Assembly: GCF_900091475.1 (NCBI RefSeq) | Contig: NZ_FMIB01000002.1 | Span: forward strand, 5,766,001 to 5,830,000 | DNA from: Micromonospora chersina | GTDB lineage: Bacteria; Actinomycetota; Actinomycetes; Mycobacteriales; Micromonosporaceae | Length of the DNA: 64,000 bases | Direction of reading: 5' to 3' | Shown here: positions 24,404 to 32,152 of the stretch, piece after piece | Position numbering within the stretch: the first letter of the stretch is position 1 | Layout: each line of letters opens with the position of its first letter | The notes under the pieces: generated by a model | The model's input: only the letters and a program-made list of their open reading frames with translations | Database searches by the model: none | What the model was told of the DNA's origin: nothing | Translations under genes and position numbers: made by a program

Positions 24404-25254
24404 TGCGCATCTTCGACCCGCACATCCACATGACGTCCCGGACCACCGACGACTACGAGCGGATGGCCGCGGCCGGGGTGCGCGCCGTGGTGGAACCCGC
24501 CTTCTGGCTGGGCCAGCCGCGCACCAGCGTGGACACCTTCGTCGACTACTTCGACTCGCTGATCGGCTGGGAGCCGTTCCGGGCCGGCCAGTTCGGCGTC
24601 CGGCACCACGCCACCGTGGCGCTCAACCCGAAGGAGGCCAACGACCCGCGCTGCCGCCCGGTGCTCGACCTGCTCCCGCGCTACCTCGACAAGGACGGCG
24701 TGGTGGCGGTCGGGGAGATCGGCTACGACTCGATGACCCCGGCCGAGGACGCCGCCTTCGCCGGCCAGCTCGCCCTGGCCGTGGCGCACGACCTGCCCGC
24801 CCTCGTGCACACGCCGCACCGGGACAAGGCGCGCGGCGTCGAGCGCACCCTCGCCGTCGTCGCCGAATCCGGCATCGAACCCGGGCGGGTGCTTGTCGAC
24901 CACCTCAACGAGGTCACCGTGAAGCTGGTGCGGGACACCGGCTGCTGGCTCGGCTTCTCCATTTATCCCGAGACGAAGATGTCGCCGCCGCGGATGGTCG
25001 AGCTGCTGCGGACGTACGGGACCGAGCGGATGCTTGTCAACTCGGCCGCCGACTGGGGGCGCTCCGACCCGCTGCTCACCCGGGCCACCGGCGAGGCCAT
25101 GCTGCTCGCCGGGTTCACCGAGGACGACGTGGACCAGGTGCTGTGGCGCAACCCCGTGGAGTTCTACGGCCAGTCCGGCCGGCTGGACCTCACCGACCTG
25201 GAGGGTGCCGCCGCCACGTTCGCCGGCAACTCGATCCTGCGTGGAGGCGAGTGA
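24403..25254 (+). CDS. eboB: TatD-family metal-dependent hydrolase (EboB)
   Basis: A 283-residue amidohydrolase-fold enzyme. Metal ligands are in order: His7 and His9 (FDPHIHM), Glu in VAVGEIGYDSM, His in LVHTPHRDK, His in LVDHLNEVT, and Asp in NSAADWGRSDP. These define a TatD-like two-metal site. The start ATG overlaps the EboA stop (TGATG) and has AGGGAGG about 6 bases before it; its stop overlaps EboE. TatD proper is a nuclease; the ebo version is a separate branch and its substrate is unknown, probably a small phosphorylated or esterified metabolite of the pathway. All ligands are intact, so the enzyme should be active. Confidence 0.88.
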   Translation: MRIFDPHIHMTSRTTDDYERMAAAGVRAVVEPAFWLGQPRTSVDTFVDYFDSLIGWEPFRAGQFGVRHHATVALNPKEANDPRCRPVLDLLPRYLDKDGVVAVGEIGYDSMTPAEDAAFAGQLALAVAHDLPALVHTPHRDKARGVERTLAVVAESGIEPGRVLVDHLNEVTVKLVRDTGCWLGFSIYPETKMSPPRMVELLRTYGTERMLVNSAADWGRSDPLLTRATGEAMLLAGFTEDDVDQVLWRNPVEFYGQSGRLDLTDLEGAAATFAGNSILRGGE

Positions 25255-26501
25255 TGCGGCTGCGGCACGCCGACGGGACGACCGTCCACCTCGGCTACTG
25301 CACCAACGTCCACCCCGCCGAGGACCTGCCCGGGATCCTCGCCCAGCTCGACACCTACGCCGTCGCCGTCCGCCGGGCGCTCGACACCGACCGGCTGGGG
25401 CTGGGGCTGTGGCTGGCGGCCCCGGTGGCCGCCGCGCTCGCCGCCGACCCGGCGGCCCGCCGCCGGCTCCGGCACGAGCTGACCGTACGCGGGCTGGAGG
25501 TGGTCACGCTCAACGGCTTCCCGTACGCGGCCTTCCAGGCCCCGGTGGTCAAGGGCGCCGTCTACCACCCGGACTGGACCACGCCGGACCGGCTCGCGTA
25601 CACCCTGGACCTGGCCCGGGTGCTGGCCGACCTGCTCCCCGACGACGCGGCCCGCGGCTCGATCTCCACCCTGCCGCTGGCCTGGCGCACACCGTGGGAC
25701 ATCGGCCGGGCCGAGGCCGCCCGCCGCCGCCTCGACGCCCTCGCCGTCGGGCTGGCGGCGGTGGAGCGGGAGACCGGCCGCGCCGTCCGGGTCGGCTTCG
25801 AACCGGAACCGGGCTGTCTGGTGGAGTCCACGGGACAGGCACGCGAGGTATTGTCAGCCATGGATACCGAGCGGCTCGGGATCTGCGTGGACCTGGCACA
25901 CCTCGCCTGCGCCTGGGAGGAGCCGGTCGAGGCCCTCGCGCGGCTGCGCGACGCCGGGCTGCCGGTGGTCAAGGTGCAGGTCTCCGCCGCCGTGGAGGCG
26001 CCCGACCCGGCCGGCTCGGCCGAGGCACTGCGCCGCTGGGTCGAGCCGCGCTTCCTGCACCAGACCCGCGCCGCGGGCTGCGCCGGCGCCACCGACCCGG
26101 CCGACCCGGCGTACGCGGCCGACGACCTGGACGCCGCCCTCGACGCGCGGCTGCCCGGGGCGTGGCGGGTGCACTACCACGTGCCGTTGCACGCACCACC
26201 CGAACCGCCGCTGCGATCCACCGTGCCGGTGCTCCGGGCCGCCCTCGCCGCGCTCTACACCGGCCCGGTCGCCGGCTGCGACCACCTCGACGTCGAGACG
26301 TACACCTGGGGGGTGCTGCCGGCCGCGCGACGGCCGCACACCGACGCGGAGCTGGCCGCCGGCATCGCCGCCGAGCTGGCCTTCGCCCGCGACGAGCTGG
26401 TCGGCCTGGGGCTGGCCACCACGGCGGGGGCCGTGAGCGCGTGGAGTGAGCCGGTTCTGCGAGCCCCGCAGTCGCGAACGAAGGAAGGTGCTGCCTCGTG
26501 A
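25254..26501 (+). CDS. eboE: Metabolite traffic protein EboE (TIM barrel)
   Basis: A 415-residue xylose-isomerase-like barrel protein of the EboE family. Visible family parts: VHLGYCTNVHPAEDLPGILA at the N-terminus, EVVTLNGFPYAAFQ, VKGAVYHPDWTTPDRLAYTL, GFEPEPGCLVE at 181-191, GICVDLAHLACAWE, VVKVQVSAAVE, and VHYHVPLHA near the C-terminus, where Glu, Asp and His residues could bind a metal. It overlaps TatD by 4 bp and the phosphodiesterase gene by 4 bp. In Nostoc the ebo genes are needed for a scytonemin precursor to reach the periplasm, hence the name; EboE itself has no proven reaction. The fold suggests an isomerase, not a transporter. Confidence 0.88.
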   Translation: MRLRHADGTTVHLGYCTNVHPAEDLPGILAQLDTYAVAVRRALDTDRLGLGLWLAAPVAAALAADPAARRRLRHELTVRGLEVVTLNGFPYAAFQAPVVKGAVYHPDWTTPDRLAYTLDLARVLADLLPDDAARGSISTLPLAWRTPWDIGRAEAARRRLDALAVGLAAVERETGRAVRVGFEPEPGCLVESTGQAREVLSAMDTERLGICVDLAHLACAWEEPVEALARLRDAGLPVVKVQVSAAVEAPDPAGSAEALRRWVEPRFLHQTRAAGCAGATDPADPAYAADDLDAALDARLPGAWRVHYHVPLHAPPEPPLRSTVPVLRAALAALYTGPVAGCDHLDVETYTWGVLPAARRPHTDAELAAGIAAELAFARDELVGLGLATTAGAVSAWSEPVLRAPQSRTKEGAAS

Positions 26502-27892
26502 GCCGGCGGCTCGTGGTGCTCGACGTGGTGGGGCTGACCCCGCGGCTGCTGGCGCACATGCCCCGGCTGCGCGCGATCGCGGAGGCCGGCTTCGCCGCCG
26601 AGCTGGGCACCGTGCTGCCCGCGGTGACCTGCTCGGTGCAGTCGACCTTCCTGACCGGCGAGCCCCCGTCCGGGCACGGGATCGTCGGCAACGGCTGGTA
26701 CTTCCGCGACCTCGGCGAGGTGCTGCTCTGGCGGCAGCACAACGCCCTGGTGGGCGGGGAGAAGCTGTGGCAGGCGGCGCGCCGGGTCGAGCCCGGCTAC
26801 CGGGTCGCCAACGTCTGCTGGTGGTACGCCATGGGCGCCGACGTGGACTGGACGGTGACCCCGCGCCCGATCTACCACGCCGACGGGCGCAAGGAGCCGG
26901 ACTGCTGGACCGACCCGCCGGAGCTGCACGACGAGCTGACCGGCGCGCTCGACACCTTCCCGCTGTTCACCTACTGGGGGCCCGGCGCCGGGCTGCCCTC
27001 GTCGGCCTGGATCTGCCGGGCCGCCGAGAAGATCCTCGCCGACCACGCGCCGGACCTCACCCTCGTCTACGTCCCGCACCTCGACTACGACCTGCAACGC
27101 TTCGGCCCGTCCTCGCCCCGGGCCGCCGCCGCGGCGGCGGAGCTGGACGCGGTGCTCGCGCCGCTGCTCGACGCCGCCCGGGAGCGGGACGCCACGGTGG
27201 TGGCGCTCTCCGAGTACGGCATCACCGACGTCTCCCGGCCGGTGGACGTCAACCGGATGCTGCGCGCCGAGGGGCTGCTGCGGGTCTACACCCAGGCCGG
27301 CATGGAATACCTGGACCCGTGGACCTCGCGGGCCTTCGCGGTCGCCGACCACCAGGTGGCGCACGTCTACGTGCGGGACCCGGCCGACGTGCCCGCGGTG
27401 GCGAAGCTCTGCGCGGCCCTGCCCGGGGTGGCCGAGGTGCTGGACGCCGCCGGCCAGGCCGGGTACGGGCTGGACCATGCGCGCTCCGGCGAGCTGGTGC
27501 TGGTGGCCGAACCGGACGCCTGGTTCACCTACTACTACTGGCGGGACGACGCCCGCGCGCCCGACTTCGCCCGGCTCGTCGAGATCCACCGCAAGCCCGG
27601 CTACGACCCGGCCGAACTCTTCTTCGACCCGGCCGCGCCGGGCGCCGCGAAGCGCCGGGCCGCTGTCGCGCTGGCCCGCAAGAAGCTCGGGATGCGCTAC
27701 CTCATGAGCGTGGTCGGCCTGGACGCCGGGGCCCGGGCGGTGCGCGGCTCCCACGGCCGGCTCCCCGCCGACCCGGCCGACGGGCCGGTGCTGCTCTGCT
27801 CCGACCCGGCCGCGGCCCGGGACCGGCTGGCCGCGACCGACGTGAAGGCGCTGCTGCTCCACCTCGCCGGACTGGCCCGGGAGGCCCCATGA
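26498..27892 (+). CDS. Alkaline-phosphatase-superfamily nucleotide pyrophosphatase/phosphodiesterase (EboF-like)
   Basis: A 464-residue enzyme of the type I phosphodiesterase/nucleotide pyrophosphatase family. Metal and nucleophile sites are visible: Asp in VLDVVGLTP, the Thr nucleophile in LPAVTCSVQSTFLTG, GHGIVGNGWYFRD, YVPHLDYDLQRFGP (Asp and His ligands), LSEYGITD, and DHQVAHVY (His). No signal peptide or membrane helix, so it acts in the cytosol. GTG 26498 overlaps eboE by 4 bp; GAAGGAAGG stands ~9 bases upstream. It would hydrolyse a phosphodiester or diphosphate bond, for example dephosphorylating the prenylated intermediate. This matches the eboF place in known ebo operons, which is the reason for the EboF-like call. 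Confidence 0.87.
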   Translation: MSRRLVVLDVVGLTPRLLAHMPRLRAIAEAGFAAELGTVLPAVTCSVQSTFLTGEPPSGHGIVGNGWYFRDLGEVLLWRQHNALVGGEKLWQAARRVEPGYRVANVCWWYAMGADVDWTVTPRPIYHADGRKEPDCWTDPPELHDELTGALDTFPLFTYWGPGAGLPSSAWICRAAEKILADHAPDLTLVYVPHLDYDLQRFGPSSPRAAAAAAELDAVLAPLLDAARERDATVVALSEYGITDVSRPVDVNRMLRAEGLLRVYTQAGMEYLDPWTSRAFAVADHQVAHVYVRDPADVPAVAKLCAALPGVAEVLDAAGQAGYGLDHARSGELVLVAEPDAWFTYYYWRDDARAPDFARLVEIHRKPGYDPAELFFDPAAPGAAKRRAAVALARKKLGMRYLMSVVGLDAGARAVRGSHGRLPADPADGPVLLCSDPAAARDRLAATDVKALLLHLAGLAREAP

Positions 27893-28956
27893 CCGTGACC
27901 GTCGCACCGACCGACCCGGCCCTGCTGCGGGACCGCTTCGACGCGGCGCTCGCCGCGTTCCTCCGCGAGCGCGGGCCGGGTCGGCCGGACGACGGCACGG
28001 GGGCCGTGCACGCGGTGCTCCGCCGGTTCGTCCTGGCCGGCGGCAAGCGGCTGCGGCCGCTGTTCTGCTACTGGGGCTGGCGGGGCTTCGGCGGCCCCGA
28101 CGGGGGCCCCATCGTGGTGGCCGCGGCGGCGCTGGAGCTGTTCCACGCCTTCGCGCTGATCCACGACGACATCCTGGACCGCAGCGACCGCCGGCGCGGC
28201 GAGCCGACCGTCCACCGGATCTTCGCCGACCGGCACGTCCGGGCCGGCTGGCGCGGCGACCCCGAGGCGTACGGCCGGCAGGCGGCCCTGCTCTGCGGCG
28301 ACCTGTGCGCCGCCTGGTCCGGGCAGATGTTCCACGGCTGCGGGCTGGACACCGAGCGGCTGCGCCGGGGCCACGCCCTGCTGGCCCGGATGCGGGCCGA
28401 GGTGATCGCGGGGGAGTACCTCGACGTGGTGGCCGCTGCCGGCGACGGCTCGGTGGCCAGCGCCCTCGCGGTGGTCCGGATGAAGACGGCGCGCTACACG
28501 GTGACCCGCCCGGTGCAGGTGGGCGCCGCCCTGGCCGGGGCGGACCCGGAGGTGGTGGCGGCGCTGGCCGGGTTCGGCGACCCGCTCGGGGACGCCTTCC
28601 AGCTCCGCGACGACCTGCTCGGCGTCTTCGGCGACCCGGCGCTGACCGGCAAGTCCAACCTGGACGACCTGCGGGAGGGGAAGCCGACCGTGCTGCTGGC
28701 GCTGGCCCGGGCGCACGCCGGGCCGGCCGGGTTGGCACGGCTGCGGGCGCTTGTCGGCGACCCGGCGCTGGGCCCGGCGGGCGCCGCCGAGGTGCGTGGC
28801 ATCGTCGAGGCGTCCGGTGCGCGGGCGGCGGTGGAGCGGATGATCCGGTCGCGGGCCGACGCCGCCCTGGCCGCCCTGGACCGGCTGCCGCTGACCGGGC
28901 CGGCCCGGGCGGCGCTGGCGGACCTGGCGGCCCGGGCCGTGGACCGGCGTCGCTGA
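27889..28956 (+). CDS. Polyprenyl diphosphate synthase
   Basis: A 355-residue trans-isoprenyl diphosphate synthase. GGKRLRP (51-57) binds isopentenyl diphosphate; the first Asp-rich motif DDILD is at 93-97, with LIHDDILDRSDRRRGEPTVH; the second reads FQLRDDLLGVFGD (237-249), where the usual fifth-position Asp is Gly. Residues before the first DDxxD are ALELFHAFALI; Phe residues at the -5/-8 side would limit chain length, pointing to a short or medium product such as C15-C20, but this is inference. ATG 27889 overlaps the phosphodiesterase stop by 4 bp. As last gene of the operon it supplies the prenyl donor for the UbiA enzyme. Confidence 0.92.
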   Translation: MTVTVAPTDPALLRDRFDAALAAFLRERGPGRPDDGTGAVHAVLRRFVLAGGKRLRPLFCYWGWRGFGGPDGGPIVVAAAALELFHAFALIHDDILDRSDRRRGEPTVHRIFADRHVRAGWRGDPEAYGRQAALLCGDLCAAWSGQMFHGCGLDTERLRRGHALLARMRAEVIAGEYLDVVAAAGDGSVASALAVVRMKTARYTVTRPVQVGAALAGADPEVVAALAGFGDPLGDAFQLRDDLLGVFGDPALTGKSNLDDLREGKPTVLLALARAHAGPAGLARLRALVGDPALGPAGAAEVRGIVEASGARAAVERMIRSRADAALAALDRLPLTGPARAALADLAARAVDRRR

Positions 28957-28962
28957 CGCCGA

Positions 28963-28985
28963 CTTTTGTCGCAGATTGACGAAAG
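28963..28985. promoter_or_regulatory. Candidate ROK operator, site 2
   Basis: CTTTTGTC - 7 nt - GACGAAAG, with flanking A and T extending the symmetry. It begins 6 bp after the polyprenyl synthase stop and 259 bp before the secreted dehydrogenase gene, so it most likely controls the latter. It matches sites at 14191 and 42035 in length and half-site. Confidence 0.6.
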
Positions 28986-29243
28986 TCGTTCCGGAACCAA
29001 CGGAAGGTATGGACAGCCGAATCGAAAGGTCTTAATGTCGTGCGCAAGCACGAAGCTGTTTCGCCGAGGTGAACCGCCCCCAACCGGCACCCTCGACGAG
29101 GTGACTGCCGGCCGGCCGCAACCACCGGTGGTCACGGCCCACCGGGCCTCATCCGGCGGGCCCGGCGCAGCATCCCCCGCACGGCATCCGGCGCGACGCG
29201 CGCCCGATCCTGGCTGCGCGCGTCAGGAAGGGACAGCAGAGGC

Positions 29244-32078
29244 ATGTCCAGCCCCCACCACACCCCCACCCGACGATGGCTCCCCGCCGGATCGGCGCTG
29301 CTACTCGCGGCGGCCGCCGGCGCGGTCGGCCTTGCCGCGACGCCCGTCCCGGCGTCCGCGCACCCCATCTCCGCGACCGACTTCCAGCAGGTGGAACTCG
29401 CCCGCGGCGTCGCCGAGACCGGCGAACCGATGTCCCTCGCGGTGCTGCCCGACCGTTCGGTCCTGCACACCGCCCGCAACGGCACGCTGCGGCGCACCGA
29501 CGCCGCCGGCGTCACCACAGTGATCGGCACGCTGTCCGTCTACACCCACGACGAGGAGGGGCTCCAGGGCGTCGGCGTCGACCCCGGCTTCGGGAGCAAC
29601 CGGCAGATCTACCTCTACTACGCGCCCCCGCTGTCCACCCCGGCCGGCGACGCACCCGCCACCGGCACCGACTTCTCCGTCTGGCGCGGCGTCAACCGGC
29701 TCTCCCGGTTCACCCTCAACGCCGACTTCACGCTCAACCAGGCGAGCAAGGTCGACGTGCTGGACGTGCCGGCCGACCGGGGCATCTGCTGCCACGTCGG
29801 CGGCGACATCGACTTCGACGCCGCCGGCAACCTCTACCTCTCCACCGGCGACGACACCAACCCGTTCGACTCCGGCGGCTACGCGCCGATCGACGAGCGG
29901 ACCGACCGCAACCCCGCGTACGACGCGCAGCGCAGCGCCGGCAACACCAACGACCTGCGCGGCAAGATCCTGCGGATCAAGGTGAACGCCGACGGCTCGT
30001 ACTCGATCCCCGCCGGCAACCTCTTCCCGGTCGGCACCGCGAAGACCCGGCCGGAGATCTACGCGATGGGCTTCCGCAACCCGTTCCGGATGAGCGTGGA
30101 CCGGGCCACCGGCGTCGTCTACGTCGGCGACTACGGCCCGGACGCCGGCACCAGTTCGGCCCGCGGCCCCTCCGGGCAGGTTGAGTTCGACCGCGTCACC
30201 GCGCCCGGCAACTACGGCTGGCCGTACTGCACCGGCACCAACACGGCGGCCGAGACGTACGCCGAGTGGGACTTCGCCACCGGCACGGCCGGCGCGAAGT
30301 ACAACTGCGCGGGCGGCCCCACGAACAACTCGTTCCGCAACACCGGCCAGAGCACGCTGCCGGCCGCCAAACCGGCCTGGATCCGGTACGCGGGCGACGC
30401 CGGCAGCCCGCCCGAGTTCGGTGGCGGCTCCGAGTCGCCGATGGCCGGCCCGGTCTACCGGTACGACGCCGCCAACCCGTCCACCACGAAGTTCCCGCAG
30501 TCCTTCGACGGGCAGTTCTTCGCCACCGAGTTCGGCCGGGGCTGGATCAAGCCGATCCACCTCAACGCCGACGGCACGCCCGGCACCATCGATTCCTTCC
30601 CGTGGACCGGCAAGCAGGTGATGGACTCGGCGTTCGGGCCGGACGGCGCGTACTACGTGCTCGACTACGGCACCGGCTACTTCAACGGCGACGCCAACTC
30701 GGCGCTGTACCGCTTCGACTACCTCGGCGGCGGCAACCGCGCGCCGGTGGCCCGGGCCGCCGCCGACAAGACCTCCGGCGCCGCGCCGTTGGCGGTCGCC
30801 TTCTCCTCGGCCGGCTCGTCCGACCCGGAGGGCGGGGCGCTCACGTACGCCTGGGCGTTCGGTGACGGCGGCACCTCGACGGCGGCGAACCCGTCGCACA
30901 CCTACACCGCCAACGGCCGGTACACCGCCACGCTGACCGTCCGGGACCCGCAGGGCGCCACCGGCACCGCCAGCGTGATCATCACGGTCGGCAACACCGC
31001 GCCGACGGTCACCGTGAACAGCCCGGGCAACGGGCAGCTCTTCTCCTTCGGCGACACCGTGCCGTTCCGGATCACCGTCACCGACCCGGAGGACGGCACG
31101 ATCGACTGCACAAAGGTCAAGATGACCTACGTGCTCGGCCACGACCAGCACGGCCACCAGATCACCTCGGCGACCGGCTGCACCGGGTCGATCAGCATCC
31201 CGGTCGACGGCGAGCACGACGACGCGGCGAACATCTTCGCGATCTTCGACGCCGAGTACACCGACTCCGGCGGCCTGACCACGCACACCCAGCACACCCT
31301 CCAGCCCCGCCACCGGCAGGCCGAGCACTTCAAGACCTCGTCCGGGATCAACACCTTCGACAAGGCGACCGCCGAGGGCGGCAGGACGGTCGGCGACATC
31401 CAGAACGGGGACTGGATCGCGTTCGAGCCGTACCAGCTCGGCAACGTCACCGGGTTCAGCGCCCGGGTCTCCTCGGCCGGGGCGGGCGGCACCCTCCAGA
31501 TCCGGGCCGGCTCGGCCACCGGCACCGTGCTGGGCTCGGCCACCGTGCCGGTGACCGGGGCGTGGGACACGTTCACCACGGTGACCGGCGCGATCACCAA
31601 CCCGCCCGCCGGGACCACCACCCTCTACCTCACGTTCGCGGGCGGCACCGGCGCGCTCTACGACGTGGACTCGTTCACCCTCACCACCTCCGCCGTCCGC
31701 ACCGGGCCCATCCGGGGGCTGGCCGGCAAGTGCCTCGACGTCCGCAACGCCGCGACCGCCGACGGCACCCAGGTCCAGCTCTACACCTGCAACGGCACCG
31801 CCGCGCAGAGCTGGACGGTGACCCCGAACGCGACCATCAAGGCGCTCGGCAAGTGCCTCGACATCTCCGGCGGCGCGACCGCCGACGGCACGAAGATCCA
31901 GCTCTGGACGTGCAACGGCACCGGCGCGCAGAACTGGTCCGCCCAGGCCGACGGCACGCTGCGCAACCCGCAGTCCGGCAAGTGCCTCGACGTCTCCGGC
32001 AACAACTCCGCCGACAGCACCCCCGTACACCTCTGGACCTGCACCGCCGCGCCCAACCAGAAGTGGCTCCTGCCCTGA
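29244..32078 (+). CDS. Secreted PQQ-type sugar dehydrogenase with PKD, CBM6 and ricin-type lectin domains
   Basis: A 944-residue exported enzyme. Signal peptide 1-39 (cleavage after VPASA). Residues ~45-495 form a glucose/sorbosone dehydrogenase beta-propeller (GVAETGEPMSLAVLPDRSVL, DEEGLQGVGVDPGF, GRICCHVGGD-type segment ICCHVGGDIDFDAAGNLYLS, PEIYAMGFRNPFRMSVD, NYGWPYC). A PKD domain lies at ~499-590, a further beta-sandwich at ~591-690, CBM6 at ~690-815 and a ricin B-type lectin at ~821-944 with three GKCLDV repeats. It should oxidise sugar units of a polysaccharide or bound glycan outside the cell, passing electrons to an unknown acceptor. Its C-terminal half is nearly identical to that of the next gene. 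Promoter region holds ROK site 2. Confidence 0.9.
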   Translation: MSSPHHTPTRRWLPAGSALLLAAAAGAVGLAATPVPASAHPISATDFQQVELARGVAETGEPMSLAVLPDRSVLHTARNGTLRRTDAAGVTTVIGTLSVYTHDEEGLQGVGVDPGFGSNRQIYLYYAPPLSTPAGDAPATGTDFSVWRGVNRLSRFTLNADFTLNQASKVDVLDVPADRGICCHVGGDIDFDAAGNLYLSTGDDTNPFDSGGYAPIDERTDRNPAYDAQRSAGNTNDLRGKILRIKVNADGSYSIPAGNLFPVGTAKTRPEIYAMGFRNPFRMSVDRATGVVYVGDYGPDAGTSSARGPSGQVEFDRVTAPGNYGWPYCTGTNTAAETYAEWDFATGTAGAKYNCAGGPTNNSFRNTGQSTLPAAKPAWIRYAGDAGSPPEFGGGSESPMAGPVYRYDAANPSTTKFPQSFDGQFFATEFGRGWIKPIHLNADGTPGTIDSFPWTGKQVMDSAFGPDGAYYVLDYGTGYFNGDANSALYRFDYLGGGNRAPVARAAADKTSGAAPLAVAFSSAGSSDPEGGALTYAWAFGDGGTSTAANPSHTYTANGRYTATLTVRDPQGATGTASVIITVGNTAPTVTVNSPGNGQLFSFGDTVPFRITVTDPEDGTIDCTKVKMTYVLGHDQHGHQITSATGCTGSISIPVDGEHDDAANIFAIFDAEYTDSGGLTTHTQHTLQPRHRQAEHFKTSSGINTFDKATAEGGRTVGDIQNGDWIAFEPYQLGNVTGFSARVSSAGAGGTLQIRAGSATGTVLGSATVPVTGAWDTFTTVTGAITNPPAGTTTLYLTFAGGTGALYDVDSFTLTTSAVRTGPIRGLAGKCLDVRNAATADGTQVQLYTCNGTAAQSWTVTPNATIKALGKCLDISGGATADGTKIQLWTCNGTGAQNWSAQADGTLRNPQSGKCLDVSGNNSADSTPVHLWTCTAAPNQKWLLP
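31866..31993 (+). repeat. Duplicated lectin-domain DNA, copy 1
   Basis: Runs of identity with the next gene: 31866-31939 equals 34046-34119 (74 bases), and 31944-31993 equals 34124-34173 (50 bases). The whole lectin segments (about 31705-32075 and 33890-34255) are alignable with few changes. Confidence 0.85.
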
Positions 32079-32086
32079 GCTGAGAA

Positions 32087-32134
32087 AGGAGGGGCCCCTT
32101 CTTAACGCCTGGCGTTGTACAGGGGCCCCCTCCT
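32087..32134. repeat. GGGGCCCC-type hairpin repeat, copy 1
   Basis: AGGAGGGGCCCCT (32087-32099) faces AGGGGCCCCCTCCT (32121-32134) with one bulged base; an inner ACGCC/GGCGT stem and TTAAC blocks lie between. It shares its 13-base core with the repeat at 36033-36086. It lies 9 bp after the dehydrogenase stop and may act as terminator, but its repetition and symmetry suggest a dispersed genus-specific element. Confidence 0.7.
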
Positions 32135-32152
32135 AACACCTAGGAGAGCGAC

